Notes under the pieces: generated by a model
Seen by the model: only the letters and a program-made list of their open reading frames with translations
Told to the model about the DNA's origin: nothing
Databases searched by the model: none
Shown: positions 54,963-63,739 of the stretch, in pieces
How positions within the stretch are numbered: the first letter of the stretch is position 1
Layout: the number at the start of each line of letters is the position of its first letter
Translations under genes and position numbers: made by a program
Assembly: GCA_965215345.1 (NCBI GenBank)
Contig: CBDCDL010000001.1
Span: forward strand, 806,001-870,000
Direction: 5' to 3'
DNA: 64,000 nucleotides
Source of the DNA: CATQHW01 sp965215345
GTDB lineage: Bacteria > Spirochaetota > Spirochaetia > SZUA-6 > Bin103

Positions 54963-55793
54963 GTGATTCCTCCTCGCCGGCGGTTGACGCCGGTCGCGCG
55001 CAGCCGCTCGACGGCCGGCCGCATGCGCGCCGCCAGCCGCTCGCCCATCTGAAGCATGCCGTGGTCGCCGGGGTGGATCATGTCGACGCACAGGCCACCG
55101 ACGTCGGTCAGCACGGACGGGCCGGGCACCAGCTCGATGCGGGACCCCAGGCCGTCCCGGCGGAGCCGTTCGACCACTCGCTCCAAGGCGAGCCGGAAAT
55201 CCTCCGGCGGCGCCGTGGCGTCGGGCATCACGTTCGACCAGTCGCCGTAGTAGGGATAAATGGTGATGCAGAAGACCGGCCGGACCGGCCTTTCTCGACC
55301 AACCTGTTTTACCAGGTAATGCGTCCGGCAGCTCGGCGGCGTCCGGCGTCCTCACATCGCCCTCGACGTCGTGCAGGCGGAAGATGCCGCGGAAGAGCAC
55401 GACCCGTACCACGCGCGGATGGAACGGCATCGCCGCCGCCAGGTCGTCCGGGATCGACTCGTAGGCGCGCCGCTGATCGTCGCCGATGCCGACGTCGATG
55501 GTGGTCGGCTCGGTGCCGATCGGGAAGACGTGCGGCCTGCCTGCCAGCGGGCCGTAGAACACGCGCGCGGTGGGCTGAAACTCCTGCAGGCCCTCCGCGG
55601 ACAGGGTGAGCCGCGCGCGTGTCCCGCGCAGCACGAAGCGGATCTCGGCCCCGGCCGCCAGCAGCGTCTTCTCCTGGGCCGGCTCCTCCAGGCGGGCGCG
55701 CACCTCCTCGGGGACGCGCTGCAGCCGCACCGAGCCGTCGGATTGCGGCACGGCCTCCTCGATGCCGTGCAGGGTGACGTCGTGGTATCTCAT
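54959..55793 (-). pseudogene. SGNH-type hydrolase fragment lacking its catalytic core
   Basis: The N-terminal jelly-roll-like part (MRYHDVTLHG...GIFRLHDVEGDVRTPDAAELPD) reads from ATG 55793 to about 55320. The C-terminal part of the GDSL/SGNH domain then appears in another frame from about 55320: HYLVKQVGRERPVRPVFCIT with VFCITIYPYYGDWSN, ending about TGVNRRRGGIT; the second frame has SGNH block V-like DMIHPGDHGML with the D-x-x-H. The part between, including the nucleophile GDS/GSS block, is missing. So the gene is both shifted and deleted of about 100 codons, and is probably not functional. Confidence 0.7.
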
Positions 55794-56113
55794 GGTGCCG
55801 GGCAGTATGAGGCTTGGGCACCCGCGACGGCGACACGCGCCGTTCGGCACGATTGAATCCTCAGGCCCAGGATCGGGTCGAAGATGGATCGATTTGGCAC
55901 GAAAAGGCTTATATTGGCCTAATATGGATCATAATGACACGCATGGCCGGAAAGAACGAGACCAATCTGCTTGTGGGTCCGGATTCATGTAAACGATGTA
56001 ACTCAATTTATTGAAACGAGTTGCTATCTGTATTGCGATCATATGGAACGAGTTGGCATGGGTTGTGCTTCATAGCTGGCATGAGAAACAACCTCAACCA
56101 CAGGAGGAACACC
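55794..56113. promoter_or_regulatory. AT-rich intergenic region upstream of the Hsp20 gene
   Basis: 320 bp between the hydrolase fragment (minus) and the Hsp20 gene, with clearly lower GC content than the neighbours from about 55880 to 56100. It holds an inverted repeat ATATT-GGCCT-AATAT at 55911-55925, a TAATAT at 55920 and a TTGAAA at 56011, but no complete sigma-70 promoter with good spacing. No CIRCE element (TTAGCACTC) was seen. No conserved gene or RNA was identified in it. Likely carries the heat-shock promoter. Confidence 0.4.
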
Positions 56114-56539
56114 ATGAGGAATCTCGTACCGTATCGACCCGGCCGCTTGAGCATCTTCGACGGGCTGGACCAGATCTTCGACGCGGTCTTCACCGAGCCG
56201 GTCTGGCGCACCGGCGCCCCGGCCGTCGACATCCGCGAAGAGGATGACGGCTACCTGGTGCAGGCGGAGCTGCCCGGCGTCGCCGAGAAGGACCTGAAGG
56301 TCAGCGTCGACGACAACGTGCTGACCATCTCGGCCAAGACCGGCAAGGACGCCGAGCGCAAGGCCGACGGCTACCTGGTCCGCGAGCGCCGCCACGCGGC
56401 GTACACGCGCAGCTTCGTGCTGCCGCGCGACTCGGACCACGAGGCCCTGACCGCCTCGTTCGAGGACGGACTGCTGACGCTGACCGTCCCCAAGACCGAG
56501 GCGAGCAAGGCCCGCCGGATCCCGGTCAACGCCGCGTAG
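56114..56539 (+). CDS. Small heat shock protein, Hsp20/alpha-crystallin family
   Basis: 141-aa chaperone that binds unfolding proteins. The alpha-crystallin domain runs from about 42 (PAVDIREEDDGYLVQAEL PG) to 135, with ISAKTGKD, RSFVLPRD and the signature DGLLTLTVPKTE. The N-terminal segment is short (RNLVPYRPGRLSIFDGLD). The C-terminal RIPVNA resembles the I-x-I/V tail. ATG 56114 is fixed by GGAGG (56103-56107) six nt upstream; the longer frame is leader sequence. The next element is a terminator-type hairpin. Confidence 0.94.
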   Translation: MRNLVPYRPGRLSIFDGLDQIFDAVFTEPVWRTGAPAVDIREEDDGYLVQAELPGVAEKDLKVSVDDNVLTISAKTGKDAERKADGYLVRERRHAAYTRSFVLPRDSDHEALTASFEDGLLTLTVPKTEASKARRIPVNAA

Positions 56540-56557
56540 CGCCGCTGATCGGACCCG

Positions 56558-56594
56558 CGAAAGCCCCACCGGCTCCGGCCGGCCGGGGCTTTCG
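56558..56594. terminator. Intrinsic terminator-type hairpin after the Hsp20 gene
   Basis: Inverted repeat CGAAAGCCCC (56558-56567) facing GGGGCTTTCG (56585-56594), with GC-rich loop between. It stands 19 nt after the Hsp20 stop and is the strongest terminator-like structure found in the window; it lacks a long T tract, so efficiency is uncertain. Confidence 0.7.
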
Positions 56595-56645
56595 TACGTT
56601 GAGGGCGCGGAGGCGCCGCGTCCGACGGACTGCTACGCTGTCGGC

Positions 56646-59153
56646 ATGACGGATTATCAGCCGGTCGAACTGGAGCGCCTCTGCAACGCGGGCGTCGACG
56701 CGCTGCCGCAACTCGATCACGAGCCGCCGGTCGGCAGGCAGCTCTTTCAGGGCCTGCCGTTCGAGGTCGGCGGGCGGCAGCCGGCGACGGAGCGCTGCCT
56801 CATCCGCTGCGGACCGGACTCGGGGTCGGTGACGATCCCGGTCGGCCGCGCCTGCCACACGGTCGTGCTGGCGCACGCCCTGACCGAGAGCAGGCTGATG
56901 GAGGGCGGACCGCTCGGCCGTCCGGTCGCCACCTACACCTTCCGCGCCGTCGGCGGCGCATCGGATGCGGCCGACGCCGTGGCGATCCGCGAGCGGTTCG
57001 AGATCGCCGCGCCGTTTCGCGACCGTCCGTTCACCGCGGTCGAGCACCAGGGCGAGTTCCTGCATCCGCGCTACGAGGGGCCCTGGGAGGAGGCCGGCCG
57101 CCGCCAGACCGAGGCGTCGCGCGGGCCGGCCACCTATTTCCTGTGGGCATGGCGCAATCCCGATCCCGAGCGCGTCGTCGAGGAGATCGTCATCGAGCCC
57201 GCTGCCGGCGGGCCGGCGTTCATCATCGCCGGGGTCACCACCGGCCACGTCGACGAGCACCCGTTCACCCGCCAGGGCCGGCGCGACGTCAAGGTCACGC
57301 TGACCGACCCGGAGGCGGCCCGGCGGCCCTTCGACCTGGACGTGACCGTCGACCGCGGCATCGCCACCTACGTCCACGCGCTGCCCGAGGCGGACGCCGA
57401 CGCGTTCGTCGCCGACGGCCGCGCCGGTTGGGGAGAGCCGCAGAACCCGGCCTCCAGTCCCGCCTACACGGAGATCGCGGCCACGCCCTCGGCCACCGTG
57501 GACGTCACCCAGGGCGGCAGCTCCCTCGGCAAGGTGCGCTGGAGTGAGGTGCAGGAGCGCGGCAGTGCCGAGGACGGCGGCGTGCGGGTCGAGTTGCTGG
57601 ACGGCGGCCGCAACTGGGTGCACGTGACCGTGCTCGACGACGACACCGGCAAGCCGGTGCCGTGCCGGGTCCACTTCCGTTCGCCGGCCGGCGTTCCCTT
57701 CCAGCCGCACGGCCACCACAACCATGTCAACTCCAACAACGGCAGTTGGCACATCGACGTGGGCGGCGACGTGCGCATGGGCCAGATGACCTACGCCTAC
57801 ATCGACGGCCGCTGCCAGGGATGGCTGCCGCGCGGCGACGTGCTCGTCGACGTGGCGCGCGGCTTCGAGTACGACCCGCTGCGCGCTCGCGTGCGCATCG
57901 AGCCCGGCCAGCGCGAGCTGACCCTGCGGCTCAAGCGCTGGACGGACATGAACGCGCACGGGTGGTACTCCGGCGACTCGCACGTCCACTTCCTGTCCGC
58001 GCAGGGCAGTCACACCGAGTCTCAGGGCGAGGACCTGAACGTGGTCAACCTGCTGCAGTCGCAGTGGGGGAGCCTGTTCACCAACACCGAGGAGTTCACC
58101 GGCGGCGCGAGCGTCCATCAGCAGGGCAACAACATCGTCTACGTCAGCCAGGAGAACCGGCAGCACTTCCTGGGACACCTGATCCTCTGGGGCCTCACGG
58201 AGCCGGTGATGCCGTGGTGCTCCGACGGTCCGGGAGAGGCGGAGCCGGGCGGCAGCCTGGACGTGACCATGAGCGACTGGGCCGATCGGACCCACGCGCA
58301 GGGCGGCCACGTGATCATCCCGCACCTGCCCAATCCGAACGGCGAGCCCGCCGCGCTGATCGCCACCGGCCGCGCCGACGGCGTGGAGATGCTGCGCCAG
58401 GGCGAGTTCAACCACCTGGAGTACTACCGCTACCTCAACTGCGGTTACCGCCTGCCCCTGGTCGGCGGCACCGACAAGATGTCCAGCGACGTGCCGATCG
58501 GCCTCTACCGGACCTACGCGCGGGTCGGCGACCAGCAGGAGTTCACCTACCGCGCCTGGTGCGACACGGTGAAGGAGGGGCGGACGTTCCTGAGCGGCGG
58601 CCCGCTGATCGGCATCACCGTGGACGGCGCCGGCATCGGCGACACGCTGCGGCTGTCGGCCGCGGGCACCGTGGAGGTGCACGCCTGGGCGGAGAGCATC
58701 CTGCCCATCCACACGCTGCAGATCGTGCAGGAGGGCCGGATCGTGGCGCAATCAGACGCCGCCGCAACCGGCGCTGGCCGCCGCAGGCTGGAACTGTGCG
58801 AGAAGGTGAAAGTCGACGGTCATAGCTGGCTGGCGGCCCGCGTCGGCGGCTCCGGCTACGGTCAGGTCGACCATCACGACGGCTGGCAGCGGGGCATCTT
58901 CGCGCACACCTCGCCGGTCTACGTGGCGGTCGGCGGCGACTGGTGGATGTTCGACCGCGACGCGGCGGAGTACATGCTCACCCTGATCGACGGCTGCCTG
59001 AACTACATGCGCCACACCGCGCCGCTGCGGCCCGACGCCGAGACCACCTTCCACCACGGTGAACCCGACCACCTGGCCTACCTGGAGCGGCCCTTCCATC
59101 AGGCGCGCGAGGCCATCCACCGCCGCATGCACCAGCTCGGCATCCCGCACTGA
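56646..59153 (+). CDS. CehA/McbA family metallohydrolase
   Basis: 835-aa protein. The C-terminal PHP-like metallohydrolase domain is recognised from AHGWYSGDSHVHFLSAQG (H-x-H metal site) and the following QGEDLNVVNLLQSQ, GGHVIIPHLPN and LVGGTDKMSS segments. N-terminal residues 1-400 include beta-sandwich domains with a CNA-B/carboxypeptidase-regulatory-like part (VTVLDDDTGKPVPCRVHFRS). The CehA/McbA family is named after a carbamate hydrolase and a protein of the microcin B17 cluster; specificity here is unknown. ATG 56646. No signal peptide is seen. It precedes an aspartoacylase-type gene by 16 nt. Confidence 0.83.
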   Translation: MTDYQPVELERLCNAGVDALPQLDHEPPVGRQLFQGLPFEVGGRQPATERCLIRCGPDSGSVTIPVGRACHTVVLAHALTESRLMEGGPLGRPVATYTFRAVGGASDAADAVAIRERFEIAAPFRDRPFTAVEHQGEFLHPRYEGPWEEAGRRQTEASRGPATYFLWAWRNPDPERVVEEIVIEPAAGGPAFIIAGVTTGHVDEHPFTRQGRRDVKVTLTDPEAARRPFDLDVTVDRGIATYVHALPEADADAFVADGRAGWGEPQNPASSPAYTEIAATPSATVDVTQGGSSLGKVRWSEVQERGSAEDGGVRVELLDGGRNWVHVTVLDDDTGKPVPCRVHFRSPAGVPFQPHGHHNHVNSNNGSWHIDVGGDVRMGQMTYAYIDGRCQGWLPRGDVLVDVARGFEYDPLRARVRIEPGQRELTLRLKRWTDMNAHGWYSGDSHVHFLSAQGSHTESQGEDLNVVNLLQSQWGSLFTNTEEFTGGASVHQQGNNIVYVSQENRQHFLGHLILWGLTEPVMPWCSDGPGEAEPGGSLDVTMSDWADRTHAQGGHVIIPHLPNPNGEPAALIATGRADGVEMLRQGEFNHLEYYRYLNCGYRLPLVGGTDKMSSDVPIGLYRTYARVGDQQEFTYRAWCDTVKEGRTFLSGGPLIGITVDGAGIGDTLRLSAAGTVEVHAWAESILPIHTLQIVQEGRIVAQSDAAATGAGRRRLELCEKVKVDGHSWLAARVGGSGYGQVDHHDGWQRGIFAHTSPVYVAVGGDWWMFDRDAAEYMLTLIDGCLNYMRHTAPLRPDAETTFHHGEPDHLAYLERPFHQAREAIHRRMHQLGIPH

Positions 59154-59169
59154 TCCCGAGCCGCAGGCC

Positions 59170-60189
59170 ATGGAGGAGGTGATGGCGGCGGCCCGGGCCG
59201 CGGACTTCGACCCGGAGCGCACGCCGCACGGCGGCAGGAGCCGCACCACGCTGGTGGTCGATTACCTGCCCGACGGCCAGCCGCTGGCGTTTCCGGCGCT
59301 GGTCTGTCGCGGCGCCGAGCCGGGCAGGACGCTCGTGGCCACCGGCGTCATCCACGGCGACGAATACGAGGGAGCGCTGGCGATCCAGGACCTGTTCGCG
59401 GAGTTGCGGCCGGAGCGGATGTCCGGCGCCTTCATCGGCATTCCCGTGGTGAACGGCCCGGCGTTCACCGCAGGCACGCGCACCGGCAGCCACGACCATC
59501 GGGACTTGGCGCGCACCTTCCCCGGCAGTCCCGACGGCTCGCCGACCGAGCGCATTGCGCACGCGCTGGCCGAATACGTCATCCCGCGCGCCGACCTGTA
59601 CGCGGACCTGCACTCGGCCGGCAACGACGCCCGGATCAAGCAGTTCGCCGGCTATCAGCTCAGGCCGGAGCTCGGGGCGACGCAGCGCGAGGCCGCGATC
59701 GCCTTCGGCCTGGGCCTGGTCTGGGGGACGGTCGTCCTGCCCGGCCGCAGCCTGACCGCCGCCGGCGAGAAGGGTGTGCCGGCGATCTACGTGGAGCTGG
59801 AAGGCGAGGGGCGCGGCCGGCCGGAGAGCTGCGCGGCGGCACTGCAGGGGCTGCGCAACCTGCTTGCCTACCTGGGCATCGTGGCCGGCGACCACCCGAG
59901 CGGCCCGCCGCCGTTCCTGGTCGAGGACGACCGCGCCGGGTCCGGAGACATGGGGCTGGATGCTCACGCGCCCACCTCCGGCCTGTTCCTGCCCGACGTG
60001 GCGGTCTGGGACCGGGTGGCGGCGGGCGACCGGCTGGGCGTGGTGCGCCGCGCGGACGGCCGCGTGGCCGCCGAAGTGCGCTCGACGAAGGCCGGCCGGG
60101 TGCTGCTGCTGCGCACCCGGCCGCGCGTGATCACCGGTGACACCGTCGCCTGCGTCCTGGAGACGAGCCTCCGTCCCGGCTCGGCATGA
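59170..60189 (+). CDS. Succinylglutamate desuccinylase/aspartoacylase family protein
   Basis: 339-aa zinc-dependent deacylase of the M14-like family. Metal ligands: H62 and E65 in GVIHGDEYEG, and H148 in ADLYADLHSAG. The C-terminal 100 residues form the beta-rich domain (LFLPDVAVWDRVAAGDRLGVV). ATG 59170 is taken; ATG 59182 follows a GGAGGAGG run but too closely. Reaction: amide cleavage of N-acyl amino-acid or ester-type substrates. It may act on the same catabolic substrate as the preceding hydrolase. Confidence 0.85.
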   Translation: MEEVMAAARAADFDPERTPHGGRSRTTLVVDYLPDGQPLAFPALVCRGAEPGRTLVATGVIHGDEYEGALAIQDLFAELRPERMSGAFIGIPVVNGPAFTAGTRTGSHDHRDLARTFPGSPDGSPTERIAHALAEYVIPRADLYADLHSAGNDARIKQFAGYQLRPELGATQREAAIAFGLGLVWGTVVLPGRSLTAAGEKGVPAIYVELEGEGRGRPESCAAALQGLRNLLAYLGIVAGDHPSGPPPFLVEDDRAGSGDMGLDAHAPTSGLFLPDVAVWDRVAAGDRLGVVRRADGRVAAEVRSTKAGRVLLLRTRPRVITGDTVACVLETSLRPGSA

Positions 60190-60209
60190 ACGCCGGGAAG
60201 GGCACCCGT

Positions 60210-61526
60210 TCAACCTTCGAGGGACAGCAGCAGAGGCTCCTCCAGGGCGTCGATGATCCAGCGGAGGAACCGCATCCCGTCCGTGCCGTCGAGCACTCGG
60301 CAGTCGTAGGTCAGGGCGAGCGGCATCCGCAGCCGGTGCACGACGGTGCCGGAGGTCTCGTCCAGCACCGGCTCACGGTGCGGCGGGGACACGCCCAGGA
60401 TGGCCGGTTCCGGTGCGTTGACCGGCGGCGTGAAGTGGCCCATGCCGGTGCCGGTGGTGCCGCCGGGCTCGTAGACCGACAAGCAGCCGCCCTGCGTCCC
60501 GGCGGCGTCCAGCGTGCCGGCGCGCGCCCGCGCGGCCAGGTCGGCGATCTCCACCGAGAGCTGCAGCATGTTCTTGCGGTCGGCGTCGCGGACCACCGGA
60601 AACGACGTCCCGTGCTCGGTATCCACGGCGATGCCGACGTGGCAGCAACCCCGGCGGACCAGCCGGCCGGCGGCCAAGTCCACGCTGGCGTTGCACCGAG
60701 GGAACACCTTCAGCGCGGAGGCGGCCACCTTGGCGAGCATGGCCGCCATGGTCAGTGTACCGCCGGCCGCCTGTGCGCGGGATTCGTAGCGCTCTCGCAG
60801 CGCCTCCAGGCGGGTGACGTCGACCGTGCCGAGCTGCGTGGCCATCGGCACGGTCTGCGCCACGGTGCCCAGCCTCTCGGCAGCCATGCGCTGCCCGGCG
60901 GTCAACGGTACCATCTCGACCGGACCCCACGCGCCCAGGTCGGGCAGCGGTGTGATGGCTGCCGGCGCGAAGCCATCGCCCCGGCGTGCCGCGAGCGCGC
61001 GGACGTCGCGCTCGCGGATGCGGCCTCCCTTGCCGGAGCCGGAGGCAAGCCGCCAGTCGACACCCAGCTCGCGGGCGACCCGTCTGGCCCGGGGGCTCGA
61101 GGCAGGCCCGTCCGCCCGTTCGCCGCGGGACACGGTCTCCGCCACCAGGGCAACGGCGGCGGGCGGCTCCTCTGCCGGCGGCGCCGCGCCGGGATCCGTT
61201 TCCGGTTTCGGCGTCGAACCGTCACCCGCCTTGGCGCGCGCCAAAGCGCCCGGATCGGGGGGAGCCTCGGGAACCTCTTCCCCCTCGGCGAGCAGCCAGC
61301 CGATCACGGTGCCGACGGTCAACTCCGCGCCGGTCTCGGCGACGCCGGGCCGGATGTGCAGGACGCCCGCGTCCAGGGATTCCACCTCCTCGGTGGCCTT
61401 CTCTCCCTCGATGGTGAAGACGGGCTCGCCGGCGGCGACGGCTTCGCCGTCCTGCTTCAGCCACTCACCGAAGACGCCCGACTCCATCGACCAGCCGAGC
61501 CGCGGGACCAGGACCTCGAAAGCCAT
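60210..61526 (-). CDS. Dihydrolipoamide acyltransferase (E2) with altered active site
   Basis: 438-aa E2 of a 2-oxoacid or acetoin dehydrogenase complex. Domains: lipoyl domain with lipoyl-Lys K43 in FTIEGEKATEEVES; linker; peripheral-subunit binding domain at about 145-180 (SSPRARRVARELGVD); catalytic domain 220-438. The catalytic end reads LALTYDCRVLDGTDGMRFL: the normally invariant His of DHRxxDG is Cys (residue 409, codon at 60300-60302). The enzyme may be inactive or changed in chemistry. ATG 61526, 10 nt after E1beta. Confidence 0.9.
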   Translation of the reverse strand: MAFEVLVPRLGWSMESGVFGEWLKQDGEAVAAGEPVFTIEGEKATEEVESLDAGVLHIRPGVAETGAELTVGTVIGWLLAEGEEVPEAPPDPGALARAKAGDGSTPKPETDPGAAPPAEEPPAAVALVAETVSRGERADGPASSPRARRVARELGVDWRLASGSGKGGRIRERDVRALAARRGDGFAPAAITPLPDLGAWGPVEMVPLTAGQRMAAERLGTVAQTVPMATQLGTVDVTRLEALRERYESRAQAAGGTLTMAAMLAKVAASALKVFPRCNASVDLAAGRLVRRGCCHVGIAVDTEHGTSFPVVRDADRKNMLQLSVEIADLAARARAGTLDAAGTQGGCLSVYEPGGTTGTGMGHFTPPVNAPEPAILGVSPPHREPVLDETSGTVVHRLRMPLALTYDCRVLDGTDGMRFLRWIIDALEEPLLLSLEG

Positions 61527-61536
61527 GCGCCGTGCT

Positions 61537-62514
61537 CTATTCGTCCCGCAGGTCCAGGACCGCCTGCACGATGGCGTCCGTGCCGATGGTGAGCTCGTTC
61601 TCCAGGACCGGGCTGTAGGGCGCCGGCGCGAAGCCGCAGTGCAGGCGCTTGATCGGCGCGTCCAGGTCGTCGAAGGCCTCGTCTCCGACGCGGGCGGCGA
61701 TGTCGGCGGCCACGCTGCACGGCGCGTAGTCCTCCTCCACCACCAGCAGCCGGCCGGTCTTGTGCACGGACTGCTTGATGGTCTCCAGGTCGAGCGGCGC
61801 CACGGTGAGCGGGTCGACCACCTCCACCGAGACGCCCTGCCCCTCCAGGATCGCGGCCGCCTCCACGCACTTGGGCACCATCGCCGCGATCGCGACGATC
61901 GTGACGTCCCTTCCCTGCCGGACGACCTCGGCCTGGCCGAACGGGATGGCGTACTCGCCGTCCGGCACCTCCTCCTTCAGTACGAGCAGCGCCCGATGCT
62001 CCAGGAACACGACCGGATCGTGCGAGCGCAGGGCGGTCGTCAGCAGGCCCTTCGCGGTGCGCGGACCCGAGGGCAGGGCGACGTGGAAGCCCGGCTGATG
62101 GACCAGGAACGAGTAGAAGCTGCCCGAGTGGTGCGACGACCCGGACTTGTAGAGCCCGATGCAGGCGCGGATCACCATCGGCACGCTGATGCGGCCGGAG
62201 CTCATCCAGCGCATGCGCGACGCCTGGTTGATCAGGTCGCCGAACGCGTCCAGCGCGAAGTCCACGAACATGAAGTCGACCACGGGGCGCGCGCCGGCGA
62301 TGGCCGCGCCCACGCACATGGTGGAGAACCCCCGCTCGCAGATCGGCGTGTCGCGCAGCCGCTCCGGGCCGTGCAGGTCATACAGGCCGGTGGTCGTGTT
62401 GAAGTTGCCGCCGCGCTCGCCGATCCCCTCGCCGACGACGAAGATGGTCGCGTCGCGCTCCATCTCCTGCGCCAGCGCAGCGCGCGCCGCCTCGACGTAG
62501 TTGGTCTCCGCCAT
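61537..62514 (-). CDS. 2-oxoacid/acetoin dehydrogenase E1 component beta subunit
   Basis: 325-aa transketolase-like subunit. Signatures: VGEGIGERGGNFNTTTGL, RDTPICERGFSTMCVGAAIAG, and SHHSGSFYSF with the typical double-His loop; the C-terminal transketolase domain has VEVVDPLTVAPLDLETI and LLVVEEDY. ATG 62514. It follows E1alpha by 9 nt. Pyruvate, branched-chain or acetoin types are alike in these motifs. Confidence 0.93.
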   Translation of the reverse strand: MAETNYVEAARAALAQEMERDATIFVVGEGIGERGGNFNTTTGLYDLHGPERLRDTPICERGFSTMCVGAAIAGARPVVDFMFVDFALDAFGDLINQASRMRWMSSGRISVPMVIRACIGLYKSGSSHHSGSFYSFLVHQPGFHVALPSGPRTAKGLLTTALRSHDPVVFLEHRALLVLKEEVPDGEYAIPFGQAEVVRQGRDVTIVAIAAMVPKCVEAAAILEGQGVSVEVVDPLTVAPLDLETIKQSVHKTGRLLVVEEDYAPCSVAADIAARVGDEAFDDLDAPIKRLHCGFAPAPYSPVLENELTIGTDAIVQAVLDLRDE

Positions 62515-62523
62515 GCCGCGCTC

Positions 62524-63549
62524 CTACCTTCCGTCCGCGACTTGGCCGTCGAGGACGTGGTCCAGGACGGTCGCCGGATCGGGTTCGCCTGAGGCGAGCG
62601 CCGCCTCGTTGGCCGAGTCGACCGCCGCGGCGACCTCGGCCTCCAGAGCGTCCAGTTCCTCGGCGGAGGCGGTCCCGTCATCGGTCAGAGAGGTCCGCAA
62701 CGCCACGATCGGGTCGCTGGCCTTCCACTCCTCGACCTCTTCGCGGGTCCGGTAGCCCGAGTCCCGCATCCCTTCCGCGTGCGACCGCTGCCGGTAGGTC
62801 CGGCACTCCAGCAGGGTCGGACCGCCGCCGTCCCGCGCCCGCGCGATCGCCTGAGCGGCCTCCCGGTACACCTCGCGTACGTCGTTGCCGTCGACCACGG
62901 CGTGCGGCAGCGCGTAGGCCTCGGCTTTCCTGGCGACGCTCTGCTCCCTGGTCACGGTCGCGAACGGCACCTCGGTCGCGTACAGGTTGTTCTCGCACAC
63001 GAACAGCACGGGCAGCTCCCAGACGGTCGCCATGTTGCATCCCTCGTGGAACGCGCCGTTGTTGACCGCGCCGTCGCCGAAGTAGGCCACGCTCACGCGG
63101 TCGCTCCCGGCCAGCCTGAAGCGGTAGGCGGCGCCGGCGGCCAGCAGGATGCTCGGCCCGACGATGCCGCTGGTGCCCATCAGCCCGATCTCGGGCTTGA
63201 ACAGGTGCATGCTGCCGCCGCGGCCGCCCGACGCGCCGCCTGCCAGTCCGTACAGCTCCGCGAACAGCTCGACCGGAGCCAGCCCCTTGGCCAGCGCGTG
63301 GCCGTGGCCGCGGTGCGTGCCGAACACCAGATCGTCGTCGCGCAGGTCGATGCTGACGCCGGTCGCGACCGCCTCCTCGCCGATGTAGGTGTGGCAGCCG
63401 CCGTAGATCAGCCCGGCCTGGAACGACCGCACCAGCCGCTCCTCGCACTTCCTGATCGTGACCATGATCCGGTAGCAGCGGAGCAGCAGATCCCGGTCCG
63501 GCTCGCTGCGCGCCGCGCGCTCGTTCTCCGTCGCCGACTGTGCCTTCAC
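62524..63549 (-). CDS. 2-oxoacid/acetoin dehydrogenase E1 component alpha subunit
   Basis: 341-aa thiamine diphosphate enzyme. The ThDP motif is GDGAVNNGAFHEGCN...LPVLFVCENN; residues before it include FGTHRGHGHALAKG and GGRGGSMHLF, typical of the alpha subunit. The start GTG 63549 (VKAQSATENER) has GGAGG about 10 nt upstream; the open frame upstream to 63759 crosses the divergent spacer. A -10-like TATACT is at 63589-63584 in the leader. First gene of E1alpha-E1beta-E2. Confidence 0.92.
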   Translation of the reverse strand: MKAQSATENERAARSEPDRDLLLRCYRIMVTIRKCEERLVRSFQAGLIYGGCHTYIGEEAVATGVSIDLRDDDLVFGTHRGHGHALAKGLAPVELFAELYGLAGGASGGRGGSMHLFKPEIGLMGTSGIVGPSILLAAGAAYRFRLAGSDRVSVAYFGDGAVNNGAFHEGCNMATVWELPVLFVCENNLYATEVPFATVTREQSVARKAEAYALPHAVVDGNDVREVYREAAQAIARARDGGGPTLLECRTYRQRSHAEGMRDSGYRTREEVEEWKASDPIVALRTSLTDDGTASAEELDALEAEVAAAVDSANEAALASGEPDPATVLDHVLDGQVADGR

Positions 63550-63739
63550 GTTCGCACCACCTCCGCTCGCCGGCTCATCGGCCAGTATACTTTTATGCTC
63601 ATGCGTGATTGCTGTTCGCCACGGCGGCGCAACCGTGAGGACGGTTTCCTTATAACAGGATGCGGCGGCCGGCGAAAAGGGCGGCGTGGGTGGTTGACGG
63701 CCGCTGCCGAATCCGGTAGACGCAGGAAGAAGCCGATCC

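Noticed and set aside
55894..55925. Sigma-54 or sigma-70 promoter before hsp20
   Set aside because: TGGCAC lacks the TTGC half at correct distance, and TTGGCA to TAATAT has a 20-nt spacer, too long for sigma-70.
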